From Zopfochytrium polystomum (Eukaryota > Chytridiomycota > Chytridiomycetes > Chytridiales > Chytridiaceae), in assembly GCA_025765615.1 (NCBI GenBank), contig JAIVFJ010000674.1, positions 1-15,547 of the forward strand: a stretch of 15,547 nucleotides of DNA, read 5' to 3'. Below, piece after piece: positions 9,383 through 15,547 of the stretch. The notes under the pieces are model-generated. The model searched no databases. It had not been told where the DNA came from and saw nothing but the letters and a program-made list of their open reading frames with translations. The position numbers and the translations under genes were made by a program. Within the stretch, counting starts at the first letter, position 1, and every line of letters starts with the position of its first letter.

Positions 9383-9479
9383 AAAACTCCTGCTCAAACA
9401 AAAGCGGGGCCTCTCCGTGAGCGCTCAGGGCGGCGTGTCTGTCGGTCGGCGGTCCGAGTCGCGGTCCGACTCGCGGTAG
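1461..9479 (+). CDS. Giant Ser/Ala-rich repeat, coiled-coil, CAP-Gly domain protein (about 2,380 aa; frame broken in this sequence)
   Basis: Proposed exons are 1461-1770, 1875-7479, 7550-7774, 7864-7950, 8005-8275, 8402-8803, 8930-9007, 9125-9219 and 9405-9479; all splice phases from 7479 onward agree. The start ATG follows a pyrimidine-rich leader. In order the protein shows: a Ser/Arg/Ala-rich N-terminus; a long polar region rich in SQ and R-x-S motifs (to about 4100); a 14-residue R-A-S repeat block (about 4190-5445); an acidic region (about 5800-6500); more R-A-S and Gly/Ser sequence to 7479; a coiled coil (7550-7950); Pro-rich and Gly/Ala-rich linkers; a CAP-Gly domain in the last 100 residues; and a short S/R tail. 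CAP-Gly domains bind the C-terminal EEY/F-type tails of alpha-tubulin and EB/CLIP proteins, so a microtubule-associated role is likely. The long exon changes frame at about 2080-2105, 4558-4562 and 6918. The last exon is the least certain: without the intron at 9220-9404 the frame ends at TAG 9265-9267. No named orthologue was recognised. Confidence 0.75.
1771..1874 (+). other. Intron 1 of the CAP-Gly gene
   Basis: The donor is GTGAGT at 1771 after a phase-1 exon end (GCA G). The acceptor is GAAG at 1871-1874. A good branch-site candidate, CTAAC, lies at 1846-1850, 24 nt before the acceptor. After splicing the frame reads on into a Ser/Arg/Gln-rich stretch of the same character as exon 1. The intron contains in-frame stops, so read-through would truncate the protein. 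Confidence 0.65.
2077..2110 (+). other. Frame break 1 in the CAP-Gly gene (one base short)
   Basis: Exon 2 enters in frame 2 (GAC AAG CTG from 1877) and stays open to a TGA near 2188. Its Ser/Arg-rich character is lost after about 2080, where frame 1, opened by the TAA at 2077-2079, takes over with the same composition (DEPSGTVATGTGPSTR). The switch equals one missing base somewhere in about 2080-2105. No GT-R-AGT donor exists between 1875 and 2105, so an intron is unlikely. A sequence error or a real indel are the simple explanations. Confidence 0.55.
3400..3870 (+). other. SQ- and R-x-S-rich low-complexity segment of the CAP-Gly protein
   Basis: Frame 1 is dominated by recurring short motifs: RNSQ, RQSQS, ARNSQGS, IKNSQ, RDSQRE, KRSSHGS, RQASQR, SPRNS and ARNSRHS. 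Clusters of S-Q resemble substrates of PI3K-like kinases (ATM/ATR class), and R-x-S resembles basophilic kinase sites. The segment has almost no hydrophobic residues and should be disordered. Phosphorylation of tails is a common way to tune microtubule binding, but no kinase is implied by the sequence itself. Confidence 0.6.
4189..5445 (+). repeat. Degenerate 14-residue (42-bp) R-A-S repeat block in the CAP-Gly protein
   Basis: The clearest run is 4735-4905, where VRAS, IRAS, IRAS, IRAS and TRSS recur at exactly 14-residue spacing (for example IRASAAALAARSGT). The consensus is [I/V/T]-R-[A/G]-S-x-A-A-[L/V]-A plus five variable residues ending in S or T. Further copies lie upstream (SARASAAGLA near 4190, SIRASAAAIS near 4428) and downstream (ARASKAGLA near 4975, TRASAAGLA near 5015, LRASAAALAA near 5410). 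Related RAS/RGS motifs recur at about 7100-7240, which ties the 3' part to the same gene. The Ala-rich half could be helical. No match to a named repeat family was recognised. Confidence 0.75.
4558..4562 (+). other. Frame break 2 in the CAP-Gly gene (one extra G)
   Basis: Frame 1 carries the repeat up to SIRASE and then degenerates to a stop at 4669-4671. Frame 2 continues it from GCA GCA GTT on. Removing one G from the GAGGGC at 4558-4563 gives an uninterrupted IRASEAAVVSENTPAAV, which restores the repeat on both sides. No intron of suitable length and phase fits here. Confidence 0.7.
6864..6931 (+). other. Frame break 3 in the CAP-Gly gene: 1-nt loss or a 68-nt intron
   Basis: Frame 2 ends at TAG 6929-6931, while frame 1 resumes with FEELELPSGVEPAQ and continues to 7479. 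One missing T in the TTT near 6917-6919 would join the frames (GAT GAT TTT GAG GAG). Alternatively, an intron with donor GTGAAA at 6864 and acceptor CTAG at 6928-6931 is in phase (R-E-L-P-S across the join). Its 68 nt lies within this gene's intron range of 54-185 nt, but it lacks a pyrimidine tract. Confidence 0.5.
7550..7950 (+). other. Coiled-coil exons of the CAP-Gly protein
   Basis: Two exons, 7550-7774 and 7864-7950, joined in phase 0 across an 89-nt intron (GTTAGC...GCAG), encode about 104 residues rich in Leu, Glu, Lys and Arg with heptad-like spacing (LVASLRREISQLKQEL, then LVAKLRREIRRLRFQ). This predicts a dimerising coiled coil. Dimerisation next to a CAP-Gly domain is typical of microtubule plus-end proteins such as CLIP-170 and p150Glued, although there the order is reversed (CAP-Gly first). 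The upstream intron is 7480-7549 (GTCAGT...CCAG). Confidence 0.7.
8005..8275 (+). other. Pro-rich linker exon of the CAP-Gly protein
   Basis: The acceptor AAAG at 8001-8004 ends a 54-nt intron (7951-8004, donor GTTCGC). The exon is in phase 0, ends in phase 1 and is followed by GTGAGT. It encodes 90 residues with Pro runs (IAPPPVPSHP, NPPPPTGN), several Tyr and a WWWG cluster. It likely serves as a flexible spacer or a docking site for SH3- or WW-type partners. The next exon (8402-8803) is Gly/Ala-rich simple sequence leading into CAP-Gly. Confidence 0.65.
8837..8868. repeat. T32 homopolymer in an intron
   Basis: An uninterrupted run of 32 T lies in the intron 8804-8929, upstream of the first internal CAP-Gly exon. 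It may act as a pyrimidine tract, though it sits about 60 nt before the acceptor. Confidence 0.95.
9008..9124 (+). other. GC-AG intron inside the CAP-Gly domain
   Basis: The exon ends CGA CCA G, followed by GCAAGT, the typical strong form of the rare GC donor. The acceptor is ACAG at 9121-9124. Splicing here gives E-R-P-V-G-K-H-D-G, exactly the family's spacing, whereas read-through inserts 39 codons of non-homologous sequence. The intron's end is unusual: ten A residues immediately precede CAG in place of a pyrimidine tract. Confidence 0.8.
9351..9380. repeat. A30 homopolymer in the last intron
   Basis: An uninterrupted run of 30 A lies in the proposed intron 9220-9404. It is complementary to the T32 run at 8837-8868, so the two flank the two core CAP-Gly exons as an inverted pair. 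Confidence 0.95.
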
Positions 9480-9923
9480 AGGCGAAAAAAGGCCTGCCTC
9501 CCTGGTCCCCTCTGACCTCACGACGCTGTTCAGAACCGTTCGTACGCTCGGCTCCAAACCCAACCACAATGAAAAAAAAAAAAAAAAAAAAAGAAGAGAA
9601 AGAAAAAGACGCTACGCTCCTTGCTTTGTACCTTCATCTATTGCTCTCTTATTTAAATTGCGCCTCCCACTTGCTTTCTCTTTCCTTTCTTCCCCTTCTC
9701 AGTCTACTTGCGCTAGTTCTCACAGAAAAAAAAGACGTTATCTTGGTTCTTAGACGAAATGGGGGGAACTGGAGGGGCGATCAAATCGAATCAACACAGC
9801 TTTATATAGAGAGCGAAGCGTGCTTTTCGCCCGCCCTCCGCTTGCGGTGCACCCCAAAACCCGCCAATTACTCCCTCTCATTCCGCTCGACCTCCAACTT
9901 CGAATGAGGCGGAGCTTTTCGCC
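9480..9923. other. Spacer between two convergent genes
   Basis: This stretch holds the 3' ends of the CAP-Gly gene (plus) and HAT1 (minus). An A21 run lies at 9572-9592, with pyrimidine-rich stretches at about 9610-9720. No coding frame of natural composition was seen. No canonical AATAAA was found on either strand close to the two stops, so polyadenylation sites remain unplaced. Confidence 0.5.
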
Positions 9924-12199
<2,276 letters not shown>

Positions 12200-12640
12200 C
12201 GCAGCCCGATGACGCAGCTGTGTGCCCCATGTAATGACCGAAATCCAGCAGCCATCGTCCAGATCACTCATTATGAAGCCACCCGGCGTCCCGAATACGC
12301 ACACTCGCACCGACACACACACACACACACACACACATACAGCGCGGTCCTCTCATAGCAGTACCTGTTGCCATCATTTGCAGGCAAGAAACAGTGCGAG
12401 CGCGCAAAGATCAAAAAGGAGCGACGGGGAGAAACAGTGTGTGTGTGTGTATGTGTGTGTGTCTGTGTGCTGCTGCTGCTTCTACTCGCGAGTTGAATGC
12501 GATACCCGGGTGGTGCGCCCGCCCGCCTCTGCCGTGTTGTTGCTCCAAACGACTGGCTGGCTGGCTGTCCGGAGCAAAAAGGGAGAGCAACAACTAAAGT
12601 GTCCGGCCGCGACAGCGACGAGGGCGTGACGTGTCAGATA
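12200..12640. other. HAT1 upstream region with complementary dinucleotide tracts
   Basis: This is the probable HAT1 promoter and 5' UTR, read leftwards. It contains (AC)n at 12313-12337 and (GT)n at 12437-12469, which are complementary and about 100 nt apart, and a short CTG/GCT run at about 12466-12480. No TATA box is obvious on the minus strand. Minus-strand frames across it show no convincing protein. Confidence 0.45.
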
Positions 12641-13417
12641 TAAATATTGAATGTGATGGGGCCAATGAATTCGAATTGATACTTGAATGTCACAGCGATT
12701 TTCAAAGATGGTTCAGCTGAATAGAATTCAAGGCGGTCCATCATTATCTCACACCCAATTCAACGGACTGCGTCCGTCGGCAAGTCGGTGACACTTTATG
12801 CACTGTGCTCAGCCCGTTGGGTCCGAATATGAGGATCCCACCCGCTGCTTGGCATACACACCCGCGACCGGGGGGCAAGCTTTCTTTGAAAATGTGGAAA
12901 GGAGACCGAGAAGCTCACCTCGGTCATAGATGACGGGCCGATGGATATCAAGGAGAATGGTGTCAAAATCGCAGAGAAGGCTGTAATCATGTGGCAGGAG
13001 GCAAGATCTCCCGGTCGCTAAATGGTGTTCTTAAAAAGGATTGAAGAATGGTGCCACGGGCCGGGACGACGAAGTACAGTATATGGTCTAGTTCACAGGC
13101 GCGTGCTCAGTGAATGAGGATTTAGAAGAATGAAATCTTTGCGCAGGGCGGACAAGTGGGTACTGAAAGGATCTAGGAAGCAGGCTGCAACTGGGTTTTT
13201 GACAGCAAGCAAGGCGTCGCTTGCAAAGAGGTGAAGGAAAATGGTGATTCAGATGCACAACGCTGGCAATGGCTGTCTGGAGTAGATTATGGGTGGTAGG
13301 CAGAACTGACTGGTTAGCAACAAGAGGCACAAGACAGACCTGAACCTATTGTGACTGTCAGTTATTGTTCTCACAATGCCCATGGGAGAGCGAGCCACTG
13401 CCAATGCAGACTTGGGC
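12641..13417. other. Stretch without a confident gene
   Basis: Base composition is less GC-rich than in the genes. On the minus strand a 73-codon open stretch without an ATG at about 12810-13030 includes CDFDTILLDIHRPVIYDRG followed by a possible donor (G|GTGAGC). This could be a stray exon or a decayed gene. A second minus frame at 13088-13330 is less protein-like. On the plus strand only a 35-codon frame from about 13128 was seen. No repeat family was recognised. Confidence 0.35.
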
Positions 13418-13446
13418 TGTTATGAATCACCCTCTGGAAACCTCTG

Positions 13447-13618
13447 GAACTTTCTAGAACATTCCTTCATGGAACCTTTTGGAACCTTCTGGAACTTTCT
13501 TTTCTTTCCTGACTTGTCTTCTTGTCATTGGTATCATTGGTATCATTGTATTACTAATTGCTCTTTCTGGAACTTTCTTTGAGTCTTGACAAGGAAGACT
13601 CTCAAAAGGTATAAAAGG
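13447..13618 (+). promoter_or_regulatory. Heat-shock-type promoter: three HSE arrays and a TATA box
   Basis: Two perfect four-unit heat shock elements of the form GAAnnTTCnnGAAnnTTC occur at 13447-13464 and 13482-13499. A perfect three-unit element, TTCnnGAAnnTTC, lies at 13565-13577. A TATA box, TATAAAAGG, follows at 13610-13618, so transcription should start near 13640 on the plus strand. Alternating GAA/TTC units in 5-bp steps are the binding site for trimeric HSF. Exact spacing in three arrays ahead of a TATA box is unlikely by chance. No convincing plus-strand gene follows; the first ATG (13712) opens only a 25-codon frame. Confidence 0.7.
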
Positions 13619-13679
13619 GGGATGGGGGACCTGTCCCATCCCTCAAGTGAATTATTGTTTCCAATACAATCATCACTCC

Positions 13680-14096
13680 TCAGTTCCTTGTCTGCCTTGT
13701 CCTGTCCTGCCATGTTCCTGACAATCGGGGTACACCGCGCGGAAAGTAGCGATACAGGCGGAGCTCTGAGGGCGAACCTTGGGTGATGATACCCACACCA
13801 GATCGTACAAACTTGCCTTCCCAGGGGAGGAAGACAACATCAACATTGATGGCTTCAAGGTAGAAGTGAATAGGTTCGAAAAGCTCATCAACAGCAGTTT
13901 CAAAGTTGATGTGGATACCAAGGTGCATGAAGGTAGACATCGTGTATGTGCCATCCAGGTTTTTGAGGGCAGTGGTTATATCCAACGTGTCCGTCTCGCC
14001 AGGGGATGTAAGGACAGGAGCGCCAGGCCAATCGCCAGGCAGGTGGGCAAAAAGCCAACTGTTCCTGACATCGGCGCTGGCTTGTGCTGTTGACAA
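13680..14096 (-). CDS. Unrecognised coding-like frame, probably partial
   Basis: The frame is open for 138 codons and has natural protein composition with Trp, Asp and hydrophobic alternation: NSWLFAHLPGDWPGAPVL, TMSTFMHLGIHINFETAVDE, EPIHFYLEAINVDVVFLPWE. It begins at a TTG, not an ATG. An acceptor-like ACCCAG lies just upstream at about 14104-14109 on this strand, so it could be an internal exon. The last 15 or so codons enter the possible LTR end near 13723 and look unlike the rest, as if the gene were cut there. The family was not recognised. The overlapping plus-strand frame 13779-14093 is the alternative reading and looks less natural. Confidence 0.35.
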   Translation of the reverse strand: MSTAQASADVRNSWLFAHLPGDWPGAPVLTSPGETDTLDITTALKNLDGTYTMSTFMHLGIHINFETAVDELFEPIHFYLEAINVDVVFLPWEGKFVRSGVGIITQGSPSELRLYRYFPRGVPRLSGTWQDRTRQTRN

Positions 14097-14258
14097 ATAC
14101 TCTGGGTATTATGTGGAACAGAAACCTGGTGTTAACAGTTTTCCTCCTCCTCTGCTCAAGCAGATAATGTAGGAGTGGTTTTTACCCTGTGCTGGTCACG
14201 CTTGCCTAGCAACTATTACAGAATGCATATCATCATTATGAATCAATTATTCATAACA

Positions 14259-14749
14259 GAGTTTTTCTCTTTCTCTCCAAGTTGGGGAAAAGGGCCACCC
14301 ACAAACACACATCTCCACTTCATTCACTCCTTCCACTCACTCACTCAGAGTATACTGTTTACAACAATTGCACTCAATTGTTGCCAAAACGTCGCCCTTC
14401 TTTTTCTTTGATTCTGTAATTATTTAGGCCCTTTTTCTTTTCTTTCTACGCAACGCTCAGCATTTTCTTTTTTTCAAGCACTGTGGCTCGTGGGTGGCTG
14501 AGATGTAAAAATAGCCCGAAACCATGCTTTACGAGCCGTCAAGCGCTGGAAGAATTCCACCCCTCGCTCTCGCCATCATTTTTTTGAAACGTTTTTGGGC
14601 GGTTGGAACCGAAACCATCTGTGACCTTGTCTCTTTTTGTCGAAAAAATACAAACACATAACAAAACCAGAAAACCCAAAACCTCCTTTTCATTGTGTTT
14701 TTTACGTTTTTTCCGCAGTCCCCTGAAAAATAACACGCTTTGAACCACA
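14259..14749. other. Spacer, no gene seen
   Basis: Pyrimidine-rich and AT-rich sequence with scattered homopolymers. A splice-acceptor-like TTTTTTCCGCAG ends at about 14718, ahead of the ATG at 14750, and could close a 5' UTR intron. Frames on both strands are low-complexity. Confidence 0.35.
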
Positions 14750-14886
14750 ATGGGAACAAAGCGAAGAACAAAACCGGAAGAAAGAAAACGAAAGAACGAA
14801 GGAGGAAAGAAAGAAAGAAAGAAAAAGCACAAACAGGTGAAGCCCGCCGGCTCGCTCCCTTGCGGACACTGACTGCGGAATCCCGC

Positions 14887-14945
<59 letters not shown>

Positions 14946-15041
14946 GCACGGGCGGGCAAATCAAATCCGGCTCAACTGGACAAACGCCATGCAAGCGAGA
15001 GGCAGATTTAGAGAGAGTGAGAGAGTGAGTGAGAGGGAGCC

Positions 15042-15092
<51 letters not shown>

Positions 15093-15430
15093 AAGAAGAG
15101 GCGACGGTCCTTTGCAGTTATTCACTCGCCGCCTCTTTCCATCGCATTTTACTCATCAAATGATTCTCTCCTGTGCGGAGTCCGCTCTTTGCAGTGGGCA
15201 GCCGCAAGTGAGTGATGGTGAGTACATGCGCAGAAAACCGCCCAATACATTAGGATAAAAAAAAAGCGACGAGCGGCTATAAGATCGCGGAAGGGCAAAG
15301 AAGAAGAAGAAAGCAGCAGCTCGAACGTCGGCAAAACTGGCTCTGAATATTAGTTCTTGCAGGTTTGTACCCCGCTCTCTTTCTGAAGGCTTCGTTTCAT
15401 CCACCGTGCTTGGCCCAATTTCTCCGGTGA
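14750..15430 (+). CDS. Possible small three-exon gene (84 aa), speculative
   Basis: Proposed exons are 14750-14836, 15118-15217 and 15363-15430. Donors are GTGAAG at 14837 and GTGAGT at 15218; acceptors are TTTGCAG ending at 15117 and TTCTTGCAG ending at 15362. Phases agree (0, then 1), and the frame ends at TGA 15428-15430. Exon 1 starts in a good context (ACAATGG) and encodes a very basic stretch (MGTKRRTKPEERKRK). Exons 2 and 3 encode LFTRRLFPSHFTHQMILSCA and GLYPALFLKASFHPPCLAQF. The first intron contains the CT and GA tracts. A GTGACC after CTCCG could instead splice onward out of the window. No family was recognised; the basic exon could arise by chance from purine-rich DNA. Confidence 0.25.
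14890..14943. repeat. (CT)27 microsatellite
   Basis: An uninterrupted CT dinucleotide tract. It is complementary to the GA tract at 15010-15091. Confidence 0.95.
15010..15091. repeat. (GA)n microsatellite, imperfect then perfect
   Basis: Imperfect GA-rich sequence from 15010 becomes a clean (AG)n run from about 15054 to 15091. With the CT tract about 110 nt upstream it forms a long inverted repeat. Confidence 0.92.
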
Positions 15431-15479
15431 CCTGGCTGGATTACACGCCTTTCTACCGCGTTCAGGCATTTCCCGTTTA

Positions 15480-15547
15480 ACACACACACATGTACACACA
15501 TACACACACACACACTCTCTCTCTCCTCCCTCTCTGGTCTCTCTCCC
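15480..15547. repeat. (CA)n and (CT)n microsatellite at the window edge
   Basis: CA repeats with single TG or TA interruptions at about 15481-15514 run into CT repeats to the end of the window. Confidence 0.9.

Larger units (their letters stand above)
13418..14258. mobile_element. Possible LTR or terminal-inverted-repeat element
   Basis: TGTTATGAAT at 13418-13427 and ATTCATAACA at 14249-14258 are perfect 10-bp inverted repeats of the TG...CA type that bounds LTRs and some DNA transposons. An alternative end is CCTGACA at 13717-13723, giving a 306-bp unit with TGT/ACA ends and the promoter in place, as in an LTR. Against both readings, the flanks show no target-site duplication, no TGG primer-binding site follows 13723, and no polypurine tract precedes 13418. 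No transposase or reverse transcriptase is present in the window. Confidence 0.3.

Noticed and set aside
9281..9907. 208-codon plus-strand frame between the two genes
   Set aside because: It crosses A30 and A21 runs, giving poly-Lys, and has no protein-like structure between them.
13779..14093. Plus-strand 104-codon frame downstream of the heat-shock promoter
   Set aside because: It overlaps the minus-strand frame that has more natural composition. Its start is a weak GGTGATG context, and its C-terminal half is Arg/Cys-rich as in antisense translations. Not excluded completely.
14740..15258. 172-codon plus-strand frame running through the CT and GA tracts
   Set aside because: It starts at TTG and consists largely of Lys/Arg and Ser-Leu or Arg-Glu runs translated from microsatellites; simple repeats lack stops in any frame.

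Overview
This window is nuclear DNA from a eukaryote, probably a single-celled or otherwise gene-dense one. Genes are split by short introns of about 54-190 nt, with GT-AG or occasionally GC-AG ends and CTAAC-like branch sites. Coding DNA is GC-rich, and the spacers and introns carry long homopolymers and (CA)n, (CT)n and (GA)n microsatellites. Nothing in the sequence fixes the lineage. There is no prokaryotic operon, CRISPR array or phage module.

Layout. Positions 1-258 hold a tRNA-derived SINE-like repeat on the minus strand. Positions 259-1460 are a spacer and probable promoter. Positions 1461-9479 on the plus strand hold one very large gene for a protein of about 2,380 residues. It has a Ser/Arg/Gln-rich, probably disordered N-terminal half, a block of degenerate 14-residue R-A-S repeats, an acidic stretch, a coiled coil, a Pro-rich linker and a C-terminal CAP-Gly microtubule-binding domain. 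As given, its reading frame is broken by single-base shifts near 2080-2105 and 4558-4562. A third break near 6918 is either another 1-nt shift or an unrecognised 68-nt intron.

Positions 9924-12199 on the minus strand, convergent with the first gene, hold a complete ten-exon gene for the type B histone acetyltransferase HAT1 (398 residues), rebuilt exon by exon with every splice phase agreeing. Beyond 12.6 kb confident genes stop. At 13.4-14.3 kb there is a strong heat-shock-type promoter (three perfect HSE arrays and a TATA box) inside a possible LTR or terminal-inverted-repeat element, and a coherent but unrecognised minus-strand reading frame. At 14.75-15.43 kb a small three-exon gene is possible but speculative. 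The right end is microsatellite.

The two firm genes have no evident shared pathway: one suggests a cytoskeletal, microtubule plus-end or centrosomal role, the other acetylates newly made histone H4. The most novel item is the repeat/coiled-coil/CAP-Gly protein. The heat-shock-element-bearing putative mobile element is second.
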